Of a DNA stretch of 34,251 nucleotides, positions 16,559 through 24,037 are shown in pieces. Under the pieces are notes generated by a model. That model made no database searches. It was not told the DNA's origin and worked only from the letters and a program-made list of their open reading frames with translations. Origin of the DNA: Candidatus Chloroploca mongolica (lineage in GTDB: Bacteria; Chloroflexota; Chloroflexia; Chloroflexales; Chloroflexaceae); NCBI RefSeq assembly GCF_004762035.2, contig NZ_SIJK02000055.1, positions 1-34,251 of the forward strand, given 5' to 3'. Numbering within the stretch: position 1 is the first letter of the stretch; every line of letters begins with the position of its first letter. The translations under genes and the position numbers were made by a program.

Positions 16559-18460
16559 ATGCCAACCCTTTCATATCCCGGCGTCTATATGGAGGAGGTT
16601 TCAAGCGGTGTCCGACCGATCGGGGCGGCAAGTACCTCGACCCCGGCATTCGTCGGCGTCGCAGAGACGGGCCCAACCAATACGGCGAAGCTGATCACGA
16701 GTTGGACCAATTTTCAGCGCAGCTATGGCACATTTCTCCCGGACGAGGGGAAGTACTATCTTGCTCACAGCGTTTTCCAGTTCTTCAACAACGGCGGCCA
16801 GCAGTGCTATATCGTGCGTGTGGGACGTGAGAAACATGCCAGCGTGACGCTGAAGAACCGTGCTGGGACGCCAGCAGGCATTAGATTGTCTGCCAGGTAC
16901 CCTGGCAGGACGGGCAACGATCTCGCGCTCGATATTGCGGACGGCACGGACGATCCGATCAATGAGTTCAAAGTGACTGTTCGCGCCACGGACGGCACGA
17001 TCCTCAAGGTGTTCGATCAGCTCACCATGACCCCCGGGACGAATGAGTACTTCCTTGATGTTATCCAGCGAGAACCGCTCTATCTGCGTGCCGAACTTCT
17101 GGACACCACAACGAGCCAAAAAGGAATCCATCGGGGAGGTGAGCAGCCAACATTGCCCCTACAGGATGATTTGAGCCTGTGTATTAACCTTGATGGGGAT
17201 GGCTTCCGCATAATCAAGCTTGCTGACACACTGAAAGCAGAGACCGACCTCGCCAAAGTGGCTGCCGAGATCACGGCGAAGGTCAGTACGTTACTGCCTC
17301 AGAAGCCACAGACGTCGAGCAATGCCTTTGCCCTCTTCGAGTGCGTCGCCGAGAGCATAGTGGACTCGACCAACAAGCGCTTGGTTCTTAAGTCTGGTAC
17401 GACTGGTGATCGCTCCTCGGTTCGGATCGATGCCAAGAAAGGTACCGCCGCCGTGAAGCTGAAGCTTGGCGAGCCAGCAGGCCAGTCGGAAGACGGCAGT
17501 GCCTGTCTTAGACCCGTGTTTGGCACGGGTATCAAGCTCGGTCACAAGCCAGGCGGGGCCACGCCGGTGACCGAAGCCGTGCTAGGGGCAGATCTCGTCG
17601 CACAAGACTATGAGGCTGGCTTTCAGCACCTCAACAAGATCAGCGATTTCAGCCTGCTCGCCGTGCCTGGCATTGGAACCACCGAGATGATCAATCTGGG
17701 GATGCGCTACTGTCAGAATCGCCCCCTTCAGGACGTCTTCTTCCTCGGTGATGCGGATTCTGCCGAGGCAACCGATGCCGATGTCGAGAGTATACGTAGC
17801 TATAGCAACAAGCTGGACAAGTCCTCCTACGGTGCGGTCTACTTCCCCTGGCTCAGTGTGGCGGATCCTCTGCGCAAATCGCGTGAGCCGATCAAGTTGC
17901 CACCGTCAGGCTTTATCGCCGGGCTCTACGCCCGCATCGACGCCAAGCGCGGGGTCTGGAAGGCACCGGCAGGCACCGAGGCGACCCTGAGTGGTGTGTT
18001 GGGTCTCGCTTATGAGCTCACCGATGTCGAACATGGAAATCTTAACCAGGTCAATGTCAACTGCATCCGCCGCTTCGCTGCTGCTGGCATTGTCTCCTGG
18101 GGGGCGCGGACACTCTCATCGGACGCTGAGTGGCGCTACATTCCCGTCCGCCGAACGGCGATTATGCTACGGGTCAGTCTCTACAACGGGCTACAGTGGG
18201 CGGTCTTCGAGCCCAATGACGAGGAGCTCTGGTCGCAGATCCGGCTCAATGTCACCTCGTTCATGCTGACGCTCTTCCGCCGTGGGGCCTTCCAGGGCGC
18301 AACGCCGTCGCAGGCCTTCTTCGTGCAATGCGACCAGGAGACCAACCCTCAGGCGGATATCGATCTGGGCATTGTCAATGTCCTGGTTGGCTTTGCGCCA
18401 CTCAAGCCCGCCGAGTTTGTCGTGGTCAAGATTAGCCAGAAGGTCGGGCAGAACTCCTGA
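16559..18460 (+). CDS. Contractile tail sheath protein
   Basis: The protein has 633 residues from ATG 16559, preceded by GGAGG at 16548-16552. The N-terminus LSYPGVYMEEV and AFVGVAETGP is typical of phage and eCIS sheath proteins, where this arm links neighbouring subunits. The C-terminal 130 residues (VSWGARTLSSDAEWRYIPVRR, FQGATPSQAFFV, IGFAPLKPAEFV-like end) are the conserved sheath core. The middle (about residues 110-330) is a long insertion that makes this protein larger than minimal eCIS sheaths; it would decorate the outside of the tube. Only one sheath gene is seen, whereas Afp/PVC loci have three. It polymerises around the tube and contracts to drive it through a target membrane. 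Confidence 0.92.
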   Translation: MPTLSYPGVYMEEVSSGVRPIGAASTSTPAFVGVAETGPTNTAKLITSWTNFQRSYGTFLPDEGKYYLAHSVFQFFNNGGQQCYIVRVGREKHASVTLKNRAGTPAGIRLSARYPGRTGNDLALDIADGTDDPINEFKVTVRATDGTILKVFDQLTMTPGTNEYFLDVIQREPLYLRAELLDTTTSQKGIHRGGEQPTLPLQDDLSLCINLDGDGFRIIKLADTLKAETDLAKVAAEITAKVSTLLPQKPQTSSNAFALFECVAESIVDSTNKRLVLKSGTTGDRSSVRIDAKKGTAAVKLKLGEPAGQSEDGSACLRPVFGTGIKLGHKPGGATPVTEAVLGADLVAQDYEAGFQHLNKISDFSLLAVPGIGTTEMINLGMRYCQNRPLQDVFFLGDADSAEATDADVESIRSYSNKLDKSSYGAVYFPWLSVADPLRKSREPIKLPPSGFIAGLYARIDAKRGVWKAPAGTEATLSGVLGLAYELTDVEHGNLNQVNVNCIRRFAAAGIVSWGARTLSSDAEWRYIPVRRTAIMLRVSLYNGLQWAVFEPNDEELWSQIRLNVTSFMLTLFRRGAFQGATPSQAFFVQCDQETNPQADIDLGIVNVLVGFAPLKPAEFVVVKISQKVGQNS

Positions 18461-18502
18461 CACCGCTACGGTCGCCTTTAGGAAAAGAAGAGGAGCAGCG
18501 TT

Positions 18503-19003
18503 ATGCCGCAGTTCAGCGTCAACACCCACCGCTTTGACCCATATCGCAACTTCAAGTTCAAGATCAAGATCGATGGCCAGTATGTCGCCGGCCTCAGCAA
18601 GTGCAGCGCGCTCAAGAAGAGCACCGAGATGACTGAGTGGTGGGGCGATGTCGATTATGCCACCAGCCGCAAGCTGCCCGGCAAGACCAAATATGAGGCG
18701 ATTACGCTCGAGGCTGGCGTAACCCACGACACGACCTTCGAGGATTGGGCCCACAAGGTCAATAATATCCAGGGTGCCGCCGCAATGTCGCTCAAAGGCT
18801 TCCGCAAGGATATCACGATCGATGTCTTCAACCTTCAGGGTAAGAAGGTGCTCTCATATATCGTGCACCGCTGCTGGGTCTCTGAGTACCAGGCTCTCCC
18901 CGAGCTAGATGTCAGTGCTAACGCTGTAATGATCCAGCACATCAAGCTGGAGAACGAGGGTTGGGAGCGCGATACCGCAGTGACCGAGCCGACCGAAAAC
19001 TGA
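18503..19003 (+). CDS. Tail tube (inner tube/Hcp-like) protein, T4 gp19 family
   Basis: The protein has 166 residues; AGGAG at 18491-18495 precedes ATG 18503. The sequence has the standard features of the phage T4 gp19-like tube family: an N-terminal DPYRNFKFKIKIDG, GLSKCSALKK, the RKLPGKTKYEAITLEAGVTHD segment in which the GKTKY loop is characteristic, and a C-terminal SANAVMIQHIKLENEGWER. It stacks as hexamers to form the rigid inner tube carrying the effector and spike, and its gene sits directly after the sheath gene as in other contractile systems. Confidence 0.92.
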   Translation: MPQFSVNTHRFDPYRNFKFKIKIDGQYVAGLSKCSALKKSTEMTEWWGDVDYATSRKLPGKTKYEAITLEAGVTHDTTFEDWAHKVNNIQGAAAMSLKGFRKDITIDVFNLQGKKVLSYIVHRCWVSEYQALPELDVSANAVMIQHIKLENEGWERDTAVTEPTEN

Positions 19004-19038
19004 TACCGACGTTGACTACACGGTGATGGGCATAGCCT

Positions 19039-19944
19039 ATGGATACGCTCACCTGTTTGTTGCCGGGCGGCTACGCCGATGGGACGGGGACGCTTCATCG
19101 CGAGGCCGAGCTTGCTCCGCTCAGCGGACGTGAGGAGGAGTTGCTTGCCGGACGGAGCAACATGTCGAACGCCGCTCTGGTCACCCGCATCTTAAGCCGC
19201 TGCGTGAAACGTATCGGCACATGCAGCGCGATCTCAGAAGCAATCGTGCGCGATCTGCTGGTCGCCGACCGGCAGTACCTTATGCTCAAGCTGCGTGAGC
19301 TCACTTTCAGCAGTCGAGTCCAGGCAACGGTTGTCTGCCCCTGGCCTGACTGTAGCAGGCGCGTCGATATAGATTTCTTGCTCGGCGATGTCCCACTCAT
19401 TCTACCGGTCGATCCCGGTCCTACGTACAGGTTTCAGCTATCCGCCGAGGCCGCCCTGTATGACGAGCAGGGAGTGGCCCATCGCGATGTGGTGTTTCGC
19501 CTGCCAACCGGGGGTGACCAGGAGTTCGCTGCGGCTCTTGCGCTGCAAGACGGGGAGCAGGCGTTGATGCAGCTGATGAGCCGCTGTATTCGATCGATCG
19601 GCGATCTTCATCAGCCGGATGCGGCACTGCTAGGCGGTCTCAGCCCGCTTGCTCGCACTGAGCTTGACCAGGCTATGGAGGCTGTCACTCCACGGGTTGA
19701 TCTGAACATCGCAGGGCTCTGTCCTGAATGCGGGCGCGAGTTCGTCCAGCCCTTTGACATGCAGGAGTTCTTCTTCAGTGAGTTGCGTATTAGCCGTGAG
19801 CAACTCTATCGTGAGGTCCACTATCTGGCCTATCACTACCACTGGAGTGAACACGAGCTTACGGGTTTACCTCGGTCAAAGCGGCGGATGTATATTGCGA
19901 TCCTGGCGGATGAGATCGAGAGGCTAAACGATGCCGTCGTCTGA
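19039..19944 (+). CDS. Baseplate-associated protein with a four-cysteine site (T4 gp51-like/PF12322-like)
   Basis: The protein has 301 residues starting at ATG 19039, with a weak ribosome-binding site. The N-terminus (LLPGGYADGTGTLHREAELAPLSGREEE) and the section SRCVKRIG through RDLLVADRQYLMLKLR match a family found in eCIS and T4-like phages at this position and linked to baseplate assembly. Two cysteine pairs, C100-P-W-P-D-C105 and C228-P-E-C231, probably bind one zinc ion. The C-terminal third is helical (REVHYLAYHYHWSEHEL). It overlaps the start of the next gene by 14 bases. Whether it is structural or an assembly factor is not clear from sequence. Confidence 0.7.
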   Translation: MDTLTCLLPGGYADGTGTLHREAELAPLSGREEELLAGRSNMSNAALVTRILSRCVKRIGTCSAISEAIVRDLLVADRQYLMLKLRELTFSSRVQATVVCPWPDCSRRVDIDFLLGDVPLILPVDPGPTYRFQLSAEAALYDEQGVAHRDVVFRLPTGGDQEFAAALALQDGEQALMQLMSRCIRSIGDLHQPDAALLGGLSPLARTELDQAMEAVTPRVDLNIAGLCPECGREFVQPFDMQEFFFSELRISREQLYREVHYLAYHYHWSEHELTGLPRSKRRMYIAILADEIERLNDAVV

Positions 19945-20995
19945 AACAGCCAGTTCTGCCGGATACCTGCGGGGCGTTCTCGCTGACGGGGTTGGTCGCT
20001 CCCGCTTCCCAAGCGGAGGGCAGCCTGACCCCAGGATCGACCATGCGCCTCGTATCACTCCACCAACCCAACCGCCTGTCGAGCTCCGCTATGCCCGACA
20101 GCCCTCTGTTGATGCTCCCTATGATTCGCCTGTAGCACCCTCTCTTGAGCCCGAGGAAATGGTGCCGGATGACCAATGGCCCTTCACCGGGCCATTGGTT
20201 GCCGCAAACCAGTCGGCGGCGTCACCACTGTTGCGCCCTGATCATGTGCCTCAAACGGAACCGCAAGGGGCTGCTCGCTATGGGTCAGACGTGATGCCCA
20301 TCACACGGTTGGTGCCTCTACACGACGATCTTGAGCCTGATCCACCGACGGCCCCTCGGTCGATCATGCGAGCGGGTGAGCCCGAAAAGCCCGGACGTGC
20401 AGGTAGTCCACAAATCAGACCGGACGGTGGAACCGCACCGACTATTATCGGTATCCCCGGCGCTACCGAGCAGGTCAATCATGTGCCCCTTGTTGCGCCA
20501 GCACGCCCAGGCTCTGTCCAGCGCGATGTTCCAACAGTTCGGGGATCCACGGCGGGAAGACCCGGCGTACATGGTGCTGGCCCGATACAGGCGCCATCGC
20601 CGGATGTTCGTAGCCGTCAGTCCAAGGCCGACGGTGGCGCGAGCGCGATCGCTCCCAGTCAGCTACCGCCTCCACGCCCAGCCTCTGAGCCCGGCTTGCC
20701 CGTAATTGTCAGGACGACTCTTGCTCAACCCCAGCCTGCCCCGGTTGCCTCGGCAGCACCACGCGAGCTGAGTTCCGCCGGAGCGAGCCCGGCAAACCGG
20801 GCGATTCTAGAGCGCCTCAGCGAGCTGCAGCGTACGACGCAAGATCTGACGGCGAAGCTCGCCGCCCGTGAGCCTGTGCCCATGCAGACGCCGCCGGTCG
20901 TGATGATCAGGCAGACCGCCGACTTACCCGCCGCGCCGCGCGCCTTCTGGGAGCGCAGCTATCTGAGCAGGGTTTCCCTGAGGGTGCGCCGATGA
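19931..20995 (+). CDS. Proline-rich, mostly disordered CIS-associated protein
   Basis: The product has 354 residues. About residues 1-290 are rich in Pro, Ala, Gly and Arg with no sign of a fold. The last 65 residues hold a helix (ILERLSELQRTTQDLTAKLA) and a conserved-looking end (PRAFWERSYLSRVSLRVRR). The start overlaps the upstream gene, and the stop overlaps the next start by four bases (ATGA at 20992-20995), so it is translationally coupled and part of the machine. Possible roles are a flexible linker, length ruler or scaffold between baseplate and cap. It contains a perfect intragenic hairpin at 20172-20199. Confidence 0.65.
   Translation: MPSSETASSAGYLRGVLADGVGRSRFPSGGQPDPRIDHAPRITPPTQPPVELRYARQPSVDAPYDSPVAPSLEPEEMVPDDQWPFTGPLVAANQSAASPLLRPDHVPQTEPQGAARYGSDVMPITRLVPLHDDLEPDPPTAPRSIMRAGEPEKPGRAGSPQIRPDGGTAPTIIGIPGATEQVNHVPLVAPARPGSVQRDVPTVRGSTAGRPGVHGAGPIQAPSPDVRSRQSKADGGASAIAPSQLPPPRPASEPGLPVIVRTTLAQPQPAPVASAAPRELSSAGASPANRAILERLSELQRTTQDLTAKLAAREPVPMQTPPVVMIRQTADLPAAPRAFWERSYLSRVSLRVRR
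20172..20199 (+). other. Perfect 11-bp intragenic inverted repeat
   Basis: ACCAATGGCCC (20172-20182) and GGGCCATTGGT (20189-20199) are exact reverse complements around a 6-base loop (TTCACC). No T run follows. It lies in the coding region of the Pro-rich protein, upstream of the cap and ATPase genes, and could affect read-through or mRNA processing. Confidence 0.6.
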
Positions 20996-21831
20996 GCGGA
21001 TCAATGGCAATCCAGCTGGTTAGCGAGTCGCTACAGCGCCTGCTTAATGGCGAGCTGCGCATTACCAGCGCGGAGGCCACCCTGCTCTCTCCTGATGAGC
21101 CAGGCGGAGCAAAGCGCGTGAACCTGTTTCTCTACAAAGTGCAGGAGCATGCGCTGCTAAAGAACCAGGACTGGCAGGTGCAGTCTGGCAAACCCGGCCA
21201 ACTGGTGCCGCCGCCGCTGTCGCTGAACCTGTTCTACCTGCTGACTGCCTACGCAAGCACTGATCAACATGCCGGCAACAGCACCGCCCACGCAATCCTC
21301 GGCGAGGCGATGCGCGTATTGTACGAGCATCCGATCATCCCCGACGATTACCTTGCCGACGAGCTGAAAGAGGCCAAAGAGCAGATCAAGGTCATGCTGG
21401 CACCGATGGATATGGAGGAGCTCAGCCGGGTGTGGGGCACCTTCGGCAAGCCGTTTCGCCCCTCAGTGCTGTACGAGGTCTCCGTCGTGCAACTCGACAT
21501 GCTCGCAGGCCATGAGCGCACGCTGGCGAAGCGGGTCGAGCAGATCGGGCCGCCGCGCATCGAGGCCCCGTTCGTCCCACCGACCCTCGTGCAGATTGAG
21601 CCGTCGCGGCTCAAGGCCGGCGAGCAGTTGACCATCGTTGGAGAGCAGCTCGTCGGTTGGAAGGCGGTGGTGCGACTCAAGGGTAAGCAAATCCTGGCGA
21701 CCGGCAAGCTCGCCGCAGATATGTTTGAACTGCTCGTACCGGACGAGCTTGAGCTCGGGCTCTATGAGCTCCAAGTGGACATCGAGACACTCTGCAGGCG
21801 AACTTTCTTCTTTGAGGTCATCGCACCATGA
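20992..21831 (+). CDS. DUF4255 tail-terminator (cap) protein with a C-terminal Ig-like domain
   Basis: The protein has 279 residues. The first about 185 residues are a DUF4255 domain of the Pvc16/Afp16 type (VSESLQRLLN, VNLFLYKVQEHALLKN, PLSLNLFYLLTAYA, GEAMRVLYEHPII). In eCIS it caps the distal end of the tube and sheath and sets or stabilises length. Residues about 190-279 look like an IPT/TIG-type beta-sandwich (IEPSRLKAGEQLTIVGEQL) that probably faces outward. It overlaps both neighbours by four bases (ATGA), which indicates tight coupling of linker protein, cap and ATPase. Confidence 0.85.
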   Translation: MSGSMAIQLVSESLQRLLNGELRITSAEATLLSPDEPGGAKRVNLFLYKVQEHALLKNQDWQVQSGKPGQLVPPPLSLNLFYLLTAYASTDQHAGNSTAHAILGEAMRVLYEHPIIPDDYLADELKEAKEQIKVMLAPMDMEELSRVWGTFGKPFRPSVLYEVSVVQLDMLAGHERTLAKRVEQIGPPRIEAPFVPPTLVQIEPSRLKAGEQLTIVGEQLVGWKAVVRLKGKQILATGKLAADMFELLVPDELELGLYELQVDIETLCRRTFFFEVIAP

Positions 21832-24020
21832 GCCAGACGACTACAGCGCTAGCAATTGGTCAGATTATCCCGGCCTACGGCGACAGCTACGAGCACCTCG
21901 CCGACGAGTTGGCATGGCTCGATCTGTTGATCCAGCTGCGGGTGGCCGAGCTGCGCCTGCGCACTCAGGCGCTTCCGTCTGCAGGCCAGCAGCAGATCTT
22001 CATCACGCATGCCGAGGTGGATGCCCTGCTCCAGCATCCTGGCACTGCTCTCGATACGCCCGAACTGACCGGGCTGCGCACTGCGCTCGCAGAGTTGCGC
22101 ACCGCAATTGATGGGCGGGTCGCCGCAACCCTGGCACAGGGCGACAACCTGCCGTTGGCCAATCTGGGCCAGGTTTTTGGTCTCTCGCCGTTCGAGCTGG
22201 ACGTGGTGCTGATCTGCCTGGCACCCGAGCTAGAGCGCAAGTACGACCGGCTCTATGCTTACCTACAGGACGACATCACACGCAAGAAGCCAAGCGTCGA
22301 TCTGGTGCTCACCCTACTCTGCACGACGCCGAGCGAGCGCTGGCGAGCGCATGGCATCTTCGCCGGACAGGCGCCGCTCTTCCGCTACAGCCTGCTCCTG
22401 GCTAGCGACGACCCCCAGAGCCCCTCGGGGTCGAGCGACCTGGCGCGCTTTCTCAAGCTTGACCCGCGCATCGCCGGCTTCCTGTTGAGCGACGGTCGGA
22501 TCGACAGTCGGCTGGCGGGAATCGCGCGGCTAGAGTGGCCCGAACCATCGGCGGAGCCGCCACTGGTCGATCCAATGCTGCTGGCCCGCATGCTGCGACT
22601 TGTCGAGAACCACTGCACCCGCGGCGCAGAAGCGCGCCAGCCGCTGGCACTGCACCTCTGCGGGCCGTACGGCAGTGGCAAGCACGCGCTGGCCCTGACG
22701 CTTTGTGGGCGGCTACCCTGCCCGCTGCTCACGATCGATGTCGAGCTGTTGCTCGCACGGGGAGGCGAGCTCGAGGCGCTGCTGCACCTAGCCTGCCGCG
22801 AAGGGCCGCTCTGCCAGGCGGCGCTCTACCTCGACCGAGTTGACATTTTACTCGGCGAAGAGGAGCGGGCGCGCACAGCGCTCAGGCTACTGGCCAGCGC
22901 CGCAGCCGAGTATGGCTGGCTGATCGTCCTGGCCGGCGAGCGGCCCTGGCCGGCCCAGGGGCTGTTCGAGGGCATGGCCTTCCAGAGTGTCACACTGCCC
23001 CTCGCCGATGCATCGCTGCGAACCGAGGCCTGGCGCCGCGAGCTTGCGCGCAGCGCGCCCGGGGCCGACGCGGCCTGGGCCGAGGAGCTAGCCTTGCGCT
23101 TCCGCCTGACCCCCGGCCAGATCTGCGATGCCGCCGAGGACGCCGCACAGCAGCAGGTGATGGACGACAGGGCGCTCACCTTGGCCGAGCTGAGCGCCGC
23201 TTGCCGCAGGCAAGCGAGCCGCAGGCTAGCCGAACTGGCCCAGCCGATCGCGCCGCGCGCCGGCTGGGATGATCTGGTGCTGCCCGCCGACCGCATCGCG
23301 CAGCTGCGCGAGCTCTGCGGCCAGGTGCGTCGGCACGACCAGGTCTTTGACGGCTGGGGCTTTGGGGGCAAGCTGTCCCGCGGGCGCGGCACCAGTGCGC
23401 TCTTCTCTGGCCCACCCGGCACCGGCAAGACTATGGCCGCCGAGGTGATCGCCGGCGAGTTGGGGCTGGAGCTCTACAAGATCGACCTGTCGCAGGTGGT
23501 CAGCAAATACATCGGCGAGACCGAGAAGAACCTGCAGCGCATCTTCCAGGAGGCCGAGCGCAGCAACGCCATCCTCTTCTTCGACGAGGCCGACGCGCTC
23601 TTCGGCAAGCGTACCGCGGTGGGTGATGCCCACGACCGCTACGCCAACATCGAGACCAGCTACCTGCTGCAGCGCATCGAGGAGCACGAGGGCGTGGTCA
23701 TCCTGGCAAGCAACCTGCGCGAGAACATGGACGAGGCCTTCGTGCGGCGGCTACGCTGCATCGTCGAGTTCCCCTTCCCCGACGAGGGCAGCCGGCTGCG
23801 CATCTGGCAGGGCCACCTGCCGACGCAAGCCCCGTGCGACGTGCTCGACCTGGCGCTACTGGCGCGGCGGCACCAACTCGCCGGGGGCAACATCAAGAAC
23901 ATTGTGCTGCGCGCCGCCTTCCTGGCCGCGAACGACGGTGGCGTGATCGGAATGGCGCATATGCTCCAGGCAGCGCGGCGGGAGTACGAGCAGATTGGGC
24001 GACTGTGGGGGGAAGGATGA
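21828..24020 (+). CDS. AAA+ ATPase of the contractile injection system (Pvc15/Afp15-like)
   Basis: The protein has 730 residues. Residues 1-250 are a helical N-terminal region. Residues about 270-460 form a degenerate first AAA module with P-loop GPYGSGKH (279-286; His follows the Lys instead of Ser or Thr) and a Walker B-like ALYLDRVD. Residues about 480-720 are an intact module with Walker A GPPGTGKT (528-535), Walker B ILFFDEAD (D586, E587), sensor-1 LASNLRE and an arginine finger region AFVRRLR. This is the membrane-free ATPase conserved in eCIS loci and thought to aid assembly or effector loading. It starts within the stop of the cap gene and ends in a short tandem repeat. Confidence 0.92.
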   Translation: MSQTTTALAIGQIIPAYGDSYEHLADELAWLDLLIQLRVAELRLRTQALPSAGQQQIFITHAEVDALLQHPGTALDTPELTGLRTALAELRTAIDGRVAATLAQGDNLPLANLGQVFGLSPFELDVVLICLAPELERKYDRLYAYLQDDITRKKPSVDLVLTLLCTTPSERWRAHGIFAGQAPLFRYSLLLASDDPQSPSGSSDLARFLKLDPRIAGFLLSDGRIDSRLAGIARLEWPEPSAEPPLVDPMLLARMLRLVENHCTRGAEARQPLALHLCGPYGSGKHALALTLCGRLPCPLLTIDVELLLARGGELEALLHLACREGPLCQAALYLDRVDILLGEEERARTALRLLASAAAEYGWLIVLAGERPWPAQGLFEGMAFQSVTLPLADASLRTEAWRRELARSAPGADAAWAEELALRFRLTPGQICDAAEDAAQQQVMDDRALTLAELSAACRRQASRRLAELAQPIAPRAGWDDLVLPADRIAQLRELCGQVRRHDQVFDGWGFGGKLSRGRGTSALFSGPPGTGKTMAAEVIAGELGLELYKIDLSQVVSKYIGETEKNLQRIFQEAERSNAILFFDEADALFGKRTAVGDAHDRYANIETSYLLQRIEEHEGVVILASNLRENMDEAFVRRLRCIVEFPFPDEGSRLRIWQGHLPTQAPCDVLDLALLARRHQLAGGNIKNIVLRAAFLAANDGGVIGMAHMLQAARREYEQIGRLWGEG

Positions 24021-24037
24021 GGGATGAGGGATGAGGG
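24017..24037 (+). repeat. Three 7-bp tandem repeats (ATGAGGG) at the effector start
   Basis: ATGAGGG occurs three times (24017, 24024, 24031) and is followed by the ATG of the effector gene at 24038. The first unit overlaps the ATPase stop codon. Each unit supplies an ATG and a GAGGG. The second-to-third unit places GAGGG at 24026-24030, seven bases before the true start. Upstream ATGs run quickly into stops. Confidence 0.85.
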
